Positions 1 to 9,117 of a stretch of DNA of 64,000 nt are shown here, one piece after another. Each line of letters starts with the position of its first letter. Position 1 is the stretch's first letter. The stretch covers positions 43,993 through 107,992 of the forward strand of contig NZ_JABSOE010000005.1 of the NCBI RefSeq assembly GCF_013618865.1, written 5' to 3'. The position numbers and the translations under genes are program-made. Below the pieces are notes generated by a model. It saw only the letters and a program-made list of their open reading frames with translations, did not search any database and was not told the origin of the DNA. Source of the DNA: Phocaeicola faecicola. GTDB lineage: Bacteria > Bacteroidota > Bacteroidia > Bacteroidales > Bacteroidaceae.

Positions 1-22
1 CATTAATAAGAATAGATTGGAT

Positions 23-1210
23 ATGAAAACAACAATAAAGAATTTTTTAGTCGGTGGTATTCTGGTGCTGACAGGAGGACTGGTCTCTTGTGAGGATGCA
101 GAATATAATGTACTGGGTGTGCATGGCTTTATTGCGGAAAGCACTACTTCGGAGAGTACCAAGGTAGTAGTGGCTAAAGGCGGAGCGGATGCCACTGTCA
201 CTGCTTGTCTGAGCGAAACTTATGGAGAGGATGTTACTTTGAAATTCGTGGTGGATCCTTCTGTCATGGAGGAGTACAACAAGACACAGAGTGCAAGTTT
301 TGTGACTTTGCCCGAAGGCAGTTATGAATTCGAACAGGAAGTAACCATTAAGGCCGGAAACTACAGTGCCGAACCTACCCAGATTCATATCAAGGAGTTT
401 ACTTCGGAAATGTTGATTGAATCATATGCTTTGCCCTTGCGTCTGGTAAGCGTAGACGGTAAGGTGCCTATGATGCCTCAGACCGGTACTTTTGTTATTA
501 CGACTGAAAATGTGGCTCCTTATTCATTGCCGTTGTACCAGGGGGGTACCGGTTTCTCGGCTGAAATGCCGAACGGTCCTGAGACTTATTCTGCCTTTAC
601 GGTAGAAGCCCGTTTCCAGATCAGTGATACCGGCAACCGTAACCGTACGGTGTTCTCGAACGGAAGCGGCGGATCGGACAACCTGCTGTTGCGTTTTGAG
701 GACCCTCAGAGCGACCAGCCGGATGGAACCAAAGGACATTCATTGATTCAGGTAGTGGGTCGTGACGGCAAGTTCCTGAATCCGGGTGTGGCGATGGAAA
801 CCAACAAGTGGCAGCATTATGCAATAACCTTCAACGGCTCTGAATATCGTTTGTATGTAAACGGCGGTTTTGCCGGTGTATTGGATATTCCTGATGGTCC
901 TACTACCTTTACTGGAATGAACTGGTTCGGTGCAGCCGATGATTCCTGGTGGGGAGACTGCAAGATGCTGATGACCGAAATGCGAGTTTGGTCGGTTTGC
1001 CGTACCGATGCGCAGATTCAGAATAACATGACAAGTGTAGGTACTAAATCTCCGGGACTGGAAGGCTACTGGCGTCTGAGTGACGGTAAGAGCGGAGACG
1101 GAACCAGCTATGCCGATTTGACCGGAAAGGGACATACGCTGAAGACTACGAAGAAGCCGACAAAATGGATTGATGATATCATGTCAAGTGATTCAGCCAC
1201 TCCGTGGTAA
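23..1210 (+). CDS. DUF1735/LamG-domain surface lipoprotein
   Basis: Predicted outer-membrane lipoprotein of 396 residues. A type II signal peptide ends in L-V-S-C with the lipid Cys at residue 23. Residues about 30-150 resemble the BT_3987-like/DUF1735 domain found on SusCD-associated surface glycan-binding proteins. Residues about 190-360 look like a concanavalin-A-like LamG_3 fold (segments NKWQHYAITFNG and EMRVWSVCRT). I place the start at ATG 23 because an upstream TTG at 17 would only add two residues before the signal peptide. The role is inferred as carbohydrate or glycoprotein binding at the cell surface. It is probably the last gene of a unit that starts before the window, since a strong terminator follows. 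The ligand cannot be told from the sequence. Confidence 0.8.
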   Translation: MKTTIKNFLVGGILVLTGGLVSCEDAEYNVLGVHGFIAESTTSESTKVVVAKGGADATVTACLSETYGEDVTLKFVVDPSVMEEYNKTQSASFVTLPEGSYEFEQEVTIKAGNYSAEPTQIHIKEFTSEMLIESYALPLRLVSVDGKVPMMPQTGTFVITTENVAPYSLPLYQGGTGFSAEMPNGPETYSAFTVEARFQISDTGNRNRTVFSNGSGGSDNLLLRFEDPQSDQPDGTKGHSLIQVVGRDGKFLNPGVAMETNKWQHYAITFNGSEYRLYVNGGFAGVLDIPDGPTTFTGMNWFGAADDSWWGDCKMLMTEMRVWSVCRTDAQIQNNMTSVGTKSPGLEGYWRLSDGKSGDGTSYADLTGKGHTLKTTKKPTKWIDDIMSSDSATPW

Positions 1211-1229
1211 AAGATAAATACTGATTGGA

Positions 1230-1270
1230 ATACCCTCATTGCATTTATTTGCGATGGGGGTATTTTTTTG
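1230..1270 (+). terminator. Rho-independent terminator after LamG lipoprotein
   Basis: A 14-bp stem (1230-1243 with 1250-1263, two G:T pairs) is followed by seven T residues. Confidence 0.85.
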
Positions 1271-1338
1271 CCTTGTGGTGTCGGTTGCGGTACAAGAGAG
1301 GAGTGGGCGGATAGGAAGAAAGTGATTGGATGAGGATA

Positions 1339-1385
1339 TAAAAAATCCATCCCGGATACTCACTGAGGGAGCATCCGGGATGGAT
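1339..1385 (-). terminator. Terminator of susC/susD-like operon
   Basis: Perfect 13-bp inverted repeat 1345-1357/1373-1385. Read on the minus strand it is followed by a run of T residues. It lies just past the SusD-like stop, back to back with the plus-strand terminator. Confidence 0.85.
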
Positions 1386-1426
1386 GGAAGGAGAGAGAAA
1401 CCAATATCTCGGTATCTCCGAACGGA

Positions 1427-2761
1427 TCAGTTGCTCAGGTTCGGATTGGCGGCAATGGCTTCTTTCGGAATCAGAATGGTGTAGCGTGCATCGTCCTGTT
1501 CCAGTATGTACTTCTGACCTTCGATGGTCTTTTCAATCCGGGGACGGGTAGTGCGCCGTAAGTCGAACCAGCGGTGTCCTTCAAAGGCGAGTTCTTTGGC
1601 ACGTTCGTTCATGATCTCCGCAATCAGATTTTCCTGCTCCATTGATTCGATGGCTGCTTTCTTCTTATTGAAAGCCTCAGGAGTATATCGCTTTGCCATC
1701 AGTTCCAGAATCCGCTTGCGTGCTTCCGGCAGTTTCTTTGCCCGGGCTGCTGCCTCCGCACTGTTCAGGTAGACTTCTCCGGTACGTATGGTGGAGCGGA
1801 AGGCCGAATTTCCTCCTTTCAGGCATTTGCGGTTGCCGCTCTTGTCGGCTTCGCTGAAATAAGCATTGGTACGCAAGTCTCCCGCCTCGTAGAGCTTCAG
1901 GAAAGAAGGAAGTACGGAAACGGCAAGGCTGTAGTCGTTGGTGAATGTGTATTCCAGGGCGTTGATGGCTTCCACCGATTCGAAATGGTTCGGAAGCTTG
2001 AAGCCGGCCGTGTTGAAATCTTCCAGCTGGTTCTGTACCTCCAGTGCTTTTTCGGCACTGGCATACGCCTGTTCCCAGTTGCCCATATAAAGATAGATGC
2101 GCGAACGGAGTGCAGGTACGCACAATGTAGTAAAACGGTAAGACAGTGTCTTGTCGCTCCACTTTGTCACATTCAGGTATTCCTCGGCTTTTTTCAGGTC
2201 GGAAAGGATAGCGGCATATACCTCACCCACCGTATTGCGCGAAAGTACCTTTTCCATGTCGGTGTCGAGTTTCAGCGGAACAGCTTTGGTCTCAGGCGCT
2301 CCGGGCTTGGTATAGGGTTGTCCGTGCAGGTTTACCAGTACAAAATGCATGTATGCCCGCATCAGGTAAGCTTCTCCGGCAAGCTGGCGGATTTCCTCTG
2401 CTTTACCCTCGGTGATTTCTTCATGGTGCTCAATCAGGTAGTTGGCATAGTAGAGTGTCTGGTAATACCCTGCCCAGTTGAAAGAGGTGGTAGACGTACT
2501 GCTGGTATTCGTTTCCCAGCGTTCAATCGGACTGTATTTGTCGCGGTCTCCACTGTTGGTGACGTACATTTCGTCGGCTCCCATAGCGGCCAGTCCTCTG
2601 TCGGAAGGGAGGTTGTTGCAGGTCGATACCCACAAGGCCCGGTATTCATCCAGGGTGGTAGGAATCACGCTGCCTGTCGGCTTGATGTCCAGGAATTTGT
2701 CACATCCGGCCAGTATCGTACTCAAACATACGAAAGTCAGGTAGATATATATTTTTTTCAT
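1427..2761 (-). CDS. SusD/RagB-family nutrient-binding lipoprotein
   Basis: Outer-membrane lipoprotein of 444 residues with lipobox ILAGC (Cys20). It has the SusD/RagB organisation: an alpha-helical TPR-like scaffold (YYQTLYYANYLI, GEAYLMRAYMHFVLV) and a C-terminal region ending in the family-typical NERAKELAFEGHRWFDLRRT. SusD-like proteins cap the partner SusC barrel and capture ligand. At 444 residues it is shorter than most glycan SusDs (about 520), closer to the RagB size. The SusC-like gene lies 17 bp upstream, so the two are co-transcribed. The neighbouring zinc metalloprotease suggests a peptide or glycoprotein substrate, but that is inference. Confidence 0.93.
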   Translation of the reverse strand: MKKIYIYLTFVCLSTILAGCDKFLDIKPTGSVIPTTLDEYRALWVSTCNNLPSDRGLAAMGADEMYVTNSGDRDKYSPIERWETNTSSTSTTSFNWAGYYQTLYYANYLIEHHEEITEGKAEEIRQLAGEAYLMRAYMHFVLVNLHGQPYTKPGAPETKAVPLKLDTDMEKVLSRNTVGEVYAAILSDLKKAEEYLNVTKWSDKTLSYRFTTLCVPALRSRIYLYMGNWEQAYASAEKALEVQNQLEDFNTAGFKLPNHFESVEAINALEYTFTNDYSLAVSVLPSFLKLYEAGDLRTNAYFSEADKSGNRKCLKGGNSAFRSTIRTGEVYLNSAEAAARAKKLPEARKRILELMAKRYTPEAFNKKKAAIESMEQENLIAEIMNERAKELAFEGHRWFDLRRTTRPRIEKTIEGQKYILEQDDARYTILIPKEAIAANPNLSN

Positions 2762-2778
2762 ATCGTTCTTGTTAGTTT

Positions 2779-5700
2779 TTAGAAGTTCAGATTAAGACTC
2801 AGAGTAACCGATTTCGGAATAGGCTGTGCATAAGGATTTCCCATCGTTTCCGGGTCGAGGAAATTGGTGTAGTCCGAACCGAAGACAAGGAGGTTTCTTC
2901 CTTCCAGACTGACACTGGCCTGGCTGATGCCCCATTTCTTGGTCAGTTCAAACGGAAGCGAATATCCCAGACGGATGCTCTGCACGCGCAGGTAGTTCTG
3001 TTTCTTTACCCACAAGCTCAGGTTTTCGTATACGTTCAGTCCTCCCAGTGCAATGTAGGAATCCGGGTCTACGTTTCCGTCGAGCAGGGCAGGCAGGGTT
3101 CCCGAAGGATTGTCACTGCTCCAGCGCTGCAGGATGTCACGGTTGGTATTCTGGCCGCGGTCGTACCCCATGATGGAGTAAGTGGGCTGTGTCCGTACAT
3201 ATCCGCCTGCGTTGAAGATGCAGTTGATGCCCAGTTCGAATGCCTTGAACGTGAAGGTATTCGTCAGACCGCCGCTGTATGGAGAATCCGTACTGCCGAT
3301 GTATTCGTATTTCTCACGCACTTCTGCCGGAGTCAGGTCGTAGGCCCCGAATCCCCATTCCCGGATTTTGAAGAACTCCTTGGCGCTTTCTTTCTGTCCG
3401 GTTTCCTTGTTGTAGAAGGTCAGCTGACCGTCCTTGTCGATACCGGCATAAGGGAAGGCAAAAATGGCTCCTACCGGATAGCCTTCTCTGCTGGGAGTCG
3501 TACTAGCCTCCGTGATGGCTTCCTTCAATACCTTGTTCTGGTTGTAGGCAAAGTTGAATGTCGTTGTCCACATGAAGGATTTGGTATGGATGTTACGGGT
3601 CGACAGACTGACTTCCACTCCCCGGTTGACCATGCTTGCCCAGTTGATGGTGGTCGAAGCAAACCCGGTTTCCAGCGGCAGCATGTGCATGCCGATCAGG
3701 TCGGTTCCCTTGCGGTAATAGTAGTCCACACTCAGGTTGATGGCCTGGTTCAGTACCGCAAAATCCATACCTATGTTGCTCGAATAGGTTTTCTCCCAGC
3801 GCAGTTTGTCGTTCGGGGCAGAGGTAACCGTAATCATGTCTTCGGTATTTCCGGGCAGGATGGGATTGGCATTCGACTGGTACTTGCCTAATAAGAAAGG
3901 TGAAGTGTTCTTGTCGATGTTTCCCTGTATACCGTACGAGGCACGGATCACCCAGTTGTCCATCCAGCGTACCTGCTCCATGAAAGGTTCCTCAGTAATG
4001 CGCCACAGGGCACTAACGGAGTACAGGGGCAGGTAACGGTATTTCTTGTCCACCCCAAAAAGGTCCGACCCGTCGAAACGGATGCTTCCTCCCAGGGTAT
4101 AGCGGTTCAGCAGTGAATACGATAGGGTAGAAAAGCCGGATACATAGGCATTTTCCACGTTGGTCTTCGTATGCAGCGGGAAGGCCTTCGAGTCGTTCGG
4201 GAAGATGACCGGCTGGTTGGTCATCGTGCGGCGGTCGTATCCGTAGCCCGCAGAATAAAGGGTGGTTCCCCAGGTGCGGCGCAATTCAGAGCCCAGCATG
4301 ATCTCAAACTCATGGATGTCGGCATACGTATCGCGGTAAGTTCCCATTGTCTTCCAGGTTACCTGGGAGTCTGAGTTTTCGTAGGCTTTGTGGAATCCGC
4401 CCTTTGCCGGCAGGAACGACTGTCCGGTGCTGTTGTCTCTGCGCTGCTGGTGTTCGTACCGCATGGCAAACGATTCCTGGTCGGCAATCTGTTCACGCGA
4501 GGTCTTGTCCAGCTGCAAGCCTACCTGTGAGGAAATTTTGAAGCGGTCGTCGAAGCGCAGCTCGACGTCGAAGATGGACGACATGGAGTTGATCACCGTT
4601 TCGTTCGAAGTATTGTTGCGCTCCTCGAAAATGTTGAACTTCAGGTCCGAGTATCCGCTCTGTACATCCGTATCATAGAGGTAGTTTCCATCCTCATCGT
4701 ATGGCCGCAGATACGGACTGGCTATGCGGGCATAGAACATCGGATTGGTGAATCCGTTCGTGGCCAGATAGGAATTCAGCTTTCGGCGGTTCAGGAAAAC
4801 CGATGCACCGACCTTCAGGATCCGGTTGATCTTATAGTTGGTCTTGGTTACCAGGTTCAGACGGTCGGATGATACATCCGGAATATTTCCTTCTTCCTTC
4901 GAGTATCCCAGCGAGGTATAGAACGTCGTTTTCTCGTTTCCTCCGGATACGCTGAGGTTGTATTCCTGGTTGAAGGCATTGCGGAGCAGAATGTCGTTCC
5001 AGTCGGTGTTGATCTGGCGGAGACCGTTGATTTCTCTCTGGGCATCGGCCGAGAGGGCATCCCAGCCACCGGCCTGGAATTTCTTGATTTCATCGTACTT
5101 CTTCAGGATGCGGTATACGCTTCCCTTGTCGGAGTTGATGGAATACTGTGACTTCATCAGCTGCAACTCGAGGTCAACCTTCTCCGATGCATTCAGCAGG
5201 TTGAGACGGTCAATGTTGAATTTAGGCGTATAGGTAAGGCGGGTATTGAAGTTCACCATCGTTTTTCCGGCCTTTCCGCTTTTGGTCGTGATGACAATGA
5301 CTCCATTGGCGGCACGTGCTCCGTAAATGGCCGTAGCCGCAGCATCTTTCAATACGGTGATGTCTGCGATGTCGGCAGGGTTCAGTCCGGCAATGGAAGA
5401 CTGCTCCACATCGTCGATGTTCTTGAGCTGTTCCAGGTTGGGGATGTCCGTACCCTCCAGAGGAATTCCGTCGAGTACCCACAGCGGGTCCTGTGTACCG
5501 TTCAGCGACGAGGTACCGCGGATTCTCACTTTCACCGGTGAGCCCGGGGCTCCGGAGGTCGAGATGGCCGACAGCCCGGCAATCTGTCCGGAGAGTGCCT
5601 GGTCGATGCTCTTTACGGTTCCGATTCTCGATTCGGATACGTCTATCTTGGCGATGGCTGCCGTCAGCTTGCGGCGCTCAATCGTCTGATAGCCGGTGAC

Positions 5701-6051
5701 CACTACGTCTGCCAGCATGGTGGAAGAAGTTTCCAGTGCGACGGGATAGTGCGTCTGTCCGTTTTTCAGTTCCAGTGTCAAAGGAGCATATCCGATGTAG
5801 CTGAACTGTAGTTTCTTGACGGCCGATGGAATCGTGATGGAAAAATTCCCATCGATGTCGGTGATTACTCCTAATGTCTGCTGGGAGCTTCCTGACTTTT
5901 TCAGATCCTCCGAGGAGACAAAGACAGACACACCGATCAGGGGTTGCTTGTCGTCGGCAGCGATTACGTTACCTGTGATGACTTTGTCGGCTGCATTTGC
6001 TAGTTGCAGAACGCTACAAAGAATGAACAATAAGAATAAAGTTTTCTTCAT
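2779..6051 (-). CDS. SusC/RagA-family TonB-dependent transporter
   Basis: TonB-linked outer-membrane barrel of 1090 residues. In order: signal peptide (1-20), carboxypeptidase-D-regulatory-like domain (about 24-105), TonB-box-like DVVVTGYQ, plug domain with the SusC signature DITVLKDAAATAIYGARAANG (shown here split by its context, about 225-250), and a long beta-barrel ending in a C-terminal Phe (SLNLNF). It imports a macromolecular fragment together with the SusD-like lipoprotein encoded directly downstream. The unusually long barrel is normal for this family. The substrate is unknown. No anti-sigma/sigma pair or hybrid two-component regulator is adjacent. Confidence 0.95.
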   Translation of the reverse strand: MKKTLFLLFILCSVLQLANAADKVITGNVIAADDKQPLIGVSVFVSSEDLKKSGSSQQTLGVITDIDGNFSITIPSAVKKLQFSYIGYAPLTLELKNGQTHYPVALETSSTMLADVVVTGYQTIERRKLTAAIAKIDVSESRIGTVKSIDQALSGQIAGLSAISTSGAPGSPVKVRIRGTSSLNGTQDPLWVLDGIPLEGTDIPNLEQLKNIDDVEQSSIAGLNPADIADITVLKDAAATAIYGARAANGVIVITTKSGKAGKTMVNFNTRLTYTPKFNIDRLNLLNASEKVDLELQLMKSQYSINSDKGSVYRILKKYDEIKKFQAGGWDALSADAQREINGLRQINTDWNDILLRNAFNQEYNLSVSGGNEKTTFYTSLGYSKEEGNIPDVSSDRLNLVTKTNYKINRILKVGASVFLNRRKLNSYLATNGFTNPMFYARIASPYLRPYDEDGNYLYDTDVQSGYSDLKFNIFEERNNTSNETVINSMSSIFDVELRFDDRFKISSQVGLQLDKTSREQIADQESFAMRYEHQQRRDNSTGQSFLPAKGGFHKAYENSDSQVTWKTMGTYRDTYADIHEFEIMLGSELRRTWGTTLYSAGYGYDRRTMTNQPVIFPNDSKAFPLHTKTNVENAYVSGFSTLSYSLLNRYTLGGSIRFDGSDLFGVDKKYRYLPLYSVSALWRITEEPFMEQVRWMDNWVIRASYGIQGNIDKNTSPFLLGKYQSNANPILPGNTEDMITVTSAPNDKLRWEKTYSSNIGMDFAVLNQAINLSVDYYYRKGTDLIGMHMLPLETGFASTTINWASMVNRGVEVSLSTRNIHTKSFMWTTTFNFAYNQNKVLKEAITEASTTPSREGYPVGAIFAFPYAGIDKDGQLTFYNKETGQKESAKEFFKIREWGFGAYDLTPAEVREKYEYIGSTDSPYSGGLTNTFTFKAFELGINCIFNAGGYVRTQPTYSIMGYDRGQNTNRDILQRWSSDNPSGTLPALLDGNVDPDSYIALGGLNVYENLSLWVKKQNYLRVQSIRLGYSLPFELTKKWGISQASVSLEGRNLLVFGSDYTNFLDPETMGNPYAQPIPKSVTLSLNLNF

Positions 6052-6172
6052 TTAGTGGGTCATTAAAATAAATAGTTAAAGTTTATAATACTAAACAAAT
6101 GAAATGGGAATATTGTTTATGGGTGATAATATGATTTGTCTTGCCGGAAGATGGCTGACAAGACAAAAGAGG

Positions 6173-6207
6173 GTATCCGGATATTTTCCATGCATATATC
6201 CGGATAC
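6173..6207 (-). terminator. Hairpin between metalloprotease and SusC-like gene
   Basis: Perfect 12-bp inverted repeat 6173-6184/6196-6207. Each arm contains the self-palindrome TATCCGGATA. On the minus strand a T-rich tract follows, so it probably ends the metalloprotease transcript and separates it from susC. Confidence 0.65.
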
Positions 6208-6253
6208 GGTGGTAGCAGGATACTGATCACTGAAAGATCAGAGAGGCTCTCTT

Positions 6254-8896
6254 TTATTTTAATCCCAGGGCAGTCTTGATGCGCAGGATCATGTCATCGT
6301 AGTGATAACGTGTGGCCGTGTCGGAAGTGGACCGGCGCGATTCCAGCAGTTCCTTGATGCGCAGGAGTTCTCCACGCTTTACCGAAATGGCATCGGAGAT
6401 GCGGTTGACCTGGCCGCCGTAAAAATTCAGTACACGGGGGGCTCCCATGCGTTCTGCGTGGTCGGCATACAGTTCGTCGCAGCTGCATCGGGGCGTGTCA
6501 TGCAGCAGGTAAGGATTGGTGCGATAGGAGTCGCTCAGCTGCTTGTTGACCTTTACTCCTTCGTATTCTGCCGCTGCGGTAATCAGGGCATCGATGAAGC
6601 CTTTCTGTACGTTCCGTTCCATGACGTCGGGGATGCCTCCCTTCAATGTGGTGGCGAAGATGGAGCGGTGCATCTTGTCCATCATTTCGACTACGGTAAA
6701 TGCCTTCTTTCCGTTTTTCAGCTCGTTTTCCAGCATACGCATCAGACGGTCGTTCGAAAGCAGGTCCCAGAAAATATATCCCTGCGTATTTTTCAGCACC
6801 TGGTTCGGGGCATATTCCACCATTCCGTTCGGATTTTTGCGGAGCAGGAACGTGTAGTCTGAAATCGGGGTGTCGAAGAGCCAGCGGGGGTAGCACAACA
6901 CTTCATCCAGCAGGAAGTCCAGTGATTCAGCCTGCTTTTCTTTTTCTACATGGGTATAGGTCTGCACGCCGTCGCCCACGGTGGTATTCTCAATGTAAAT
7001 ACCTCCGATATTGGTCATCACGTGGTAAAGATAGTTGTTCCACTGCATGATGACGGCATAATACAGTCGTGACGCTTCCTCATAGCTCTGTCCTTTCTCG
7101 CCGGTGGTGGTCCATTTGATGATTTCCGGAACCACCCGCTTCAGGTTCTCGATTCCCAGACGGGATGATTTTACCGGGTCGTCTCCCAGGTCTTCGTTCT
7201 GGGCACGGGGGTCTACGGCTGCCCGAGGGTCCTGTGCCTCGCTGTATTTGTACAGACGTCCGGAGTGTTTGCTCAGGAAATTGAAGAGCACGTCTTTTTC
7301 GGCTTCCGGCGTAGGAAGTCCGTACCAGCGGTAACCGTATTCAATGGCAAACAGGTCGTAGGGACCGATGTGGGGCGATACGGCAGTTACTCCGTCTTCC
7401 GGCTGGGCTACATAGTTGTAGCGGGCATAGTCCATGATCGATGAGGCAGTGGAGTTCATGCGGTCGGTAAAGGCTTTCGAGCGCAGTGAGTCGGTCGGGA
7501 AAGTCCACGAGCCCATCATGTTGTGACGGAGTCCGAGGGAATGTCCCACTTCATGGCAGGCCACGAACCGGATGGCGTCTCCCATCATTTCATCAGGGAG
7601 CTTCACTCCCCGGGCTTCCGGGATGCAGGCACCGGTCTGTACGGTAATCCATTCCTGTACCATGGAGATTACGTTGTGCCACCACATGATGTCGGCTTCC
7701 AGGATTTCTCCCGAACGGGGGTCCAGGATAGACGGTCCCATGGCATTGGCCTTGGAAGAGGCTGCATAGGTTACTACCGAATAGTTGATGTCATCGGCAT
7801 CCACTGCCAGACTGTCGGGCAGGTCGCGGGCGATGATGGCATTCTTGAAGCCGGCACGCTCAAAGGCTGTCTGCCAGTCTTCGATACCCTGTTTGATGTA
7901 TTTTCTCCAGCGGTAAGGGGTGGAGTTCTCAATATAGAACACGATGGGCTTGGCGGGCTCTACCAGTTCTCCGCGCAGATAGGCCTCCCGGTCTTCGGGC
8001 TTGGGCTCGAGTCTCCAGCGGGTAATGTATTTCTTTTCCTCTGTCTTTTGCTGTGCGTCACTGAAGTACAGGAAGTCCTTGGTGAAGTATCCTACTTTCG
8101 GATTGTCCAGACGTCCGGTCATGGGGTGTTCCGGAAGCAGCACGAGGGACGAGCTGACCTCTACGGTGACATTGACTGTCGACATGCCTTCTCTGACGCG
8201 GGTGGTCAGTTCGGAGGTGGCCACTACGTTATTGGGGAAGGACTTGATGTGTACGATGCGCGACAAATCCTTGATGGCAGAGGTGCCCAGGTTGATGTTG
8301 TCGAATACGTTGTTGATGCTGGTCTCCGATCCGTTGTAAATGTCATTTACCTTGATGAGGTATGACTTCCGGGAAGCATCGCGGCTTTCCGTCTGGAAGG
8401 AGGCAATCAGCGGTGAGATGAAGTTGTTCTTCACCGACTGGGTGATGGCGTCGCCTGCAGGTGATTCCGGCAGCGGACGGATCTGGCGAACCAGGATCTT
8501 GCGGGTGATGGAATCGTGTTCGAAGCGTATCATCTGGGTCTCGTAATTGGTTCCACGGTTCACACCGGCATCATTCAGTTCCAGCGGAACTTTCTGCAGT
8601 TTGTTGACTACCAGCATGTCCCGTCCCAGCAGTGAGTCGGGTATCTCAAAGTAATAATTGTGATTCTTGTAATAAATATTGAACATACCTTTGCCTACCT
8701 GGTATTGCGGAACGGCGATTTCTCCCGAAGTGGAGTCCGCTACTTTGGATGAATCGGCAGGTACGCTTTTTTTCTTCTTGAAGAACCAGCCCTGTGAGGG
8801 GGTCTTTTTGTCGGGTTGTACATGATTGGCCTTCACAGGCGCATAACATAAGGCTCCGATTACGGATGTAGTCAGTAAAGTCTTTTGTAAGTTCAT
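6254..8896 (-). CDS. Large zinc-dependent metalloprotease (DUF5117/DUF5118 type)
   Basis: Secreted or periplasmic protein of 880 residues with an N-terminal signal peptide (hydrophobic to about A23). The extended zincin motif HEVGHSLGLRHN lies near residue 448 (ligands His448, His452, His458; catalytic Glu449), which is the metzincin-like form seen in the DUF5117/DUF4953 family. N-terminal residues about 50-260 fit DUF5118/DUF5117. A C-terminal helical part follows. Family members are common in Bacteroidetes beside SusCD pairs, as here. Likely role: proteolysis of exogenous protein, feeding the downstream SusCD transporter. That link rests on gene order. A minus-strand promoter lies about 27 bp upstream and a hairpin follows the stop. 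Confidence 0.85.
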   Translation of the reverse strand: MNLQKTLLTTSVIGALCYAPVKANHVQPDKKTPSQGWFFKKKKSVPADSSKVADSTSGEIAVPQYQVGKGMFNIYYKNHNYYFEIPDSLLGRDMLVVNKLQKVPLELNDAGVNRGTNYETQMIRFEHDSITRKILVRQIRPLPESPAGDAITQSVKNNFISPLIASFQTESRDASRKSYLIKVNDIYNGSETSINNVFDNINLGTSAIKDLSRIVHIKSFPNNVVATSELTTRVREGMSTVNVTVEVSSSLVLLPEHPMTGRLDNPKVGYFTKDFLYFSDAQQKTEEKKYITRWRLEPKPEDREAYLRGELVEPAKPIVFYIENSTPYRWRKYIKQGIEDWQTAFERAGFKNAIIARDLPDSLAVDADDINYSVVTYAASSKANAMGPSILDPRSGEILEADIMWWHNVISMVQEWITVQTGACIPEARGVKLPDEMMGDAIRFVACHEVGHSLGLRHNMMGSWTFPTDSLRSKAFTDRMNSTASSIMDYARYNYVAQPEDGVTAVSPHIGPYDLFAIEYGYRWYGLPTPEAEKDVLFNFLSKHSGRLYKYSEAQDPRAAVDPRAQNEDLGDDPVKSSRLGIENLKRVVPEIIKWTTTGEKGQSYEEASRLYYAVIMQWNNYLYHVMTNIGGIYIENTTVGDGVQTYTHVEKEKQAESLDFLLDEVLCYPRWLFDTPISDYTFLLRKNPNGMVEYAPNQVLKNTQGYIFWDLLSNDRLMRMLENELKNGKKAFTVVEMMDKMHRSIFATTLKGGIPDVMERNVQKGFIDALITAAAEYEGVKVNKQLSDSYRTNPYLLHDTPRCSCDELYADHAERMGAPRVLNFYGGQVNRISDAISVKRGELLRIKELLESRRSTSDTATRYHYDDMILRIKTALGLK

Positions 8897-8922
8897 AATG
8901 TTGTTGTTGAATATTTAAGTTG

Positions 8923-8954
8923 CAAAAATATAATAAGGCTGACAAATAAACAAT
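8923..8954 (-). promoter_or_regulatory. Promoter of metalloprotease gene
   Basis: Minus-strand -7 box TATTTTTG (8930-8923) lies 20 bp from a -33-like ATTG (8954-8951). This matches the Bacteroidetes sigma-ABfr pattern apart from one base. Confidence 0.6.
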
Positions 8955-8985
8955 TGTATTTAATGGTGAAGTCTCTTTTTATTAT

Positions 8986-8993
8986 TATTTTTG
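8986..8993 (+). promoter_or_regulatory. -7 element upstream of GH20 gene
   Basis: TATTTTTG fits TAnnTTTG. No clear -33 TTTG is present at the right distance. It would leave a leader of about 120 nt. Confidence 0.4.
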
Positions 8994-9117
8994 CAGAAAA
9001 TGTGAAAAAATACAGGTATTATTAATTTTTTTTATTTGTTTGTCTCATATTATTGAAACAACGGACGGTTAGGTACGGTTGTTTTCCTATCGGTTATTTA
9101 TTTAAATTTAATATTAT

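Noticed and set aside
9069..9075. TTAGGTA half-site upstream of the GH20 gene
   Set aside because: No left half and no -7 box 23 bp downstream, unlike the five promoters in the shared set.
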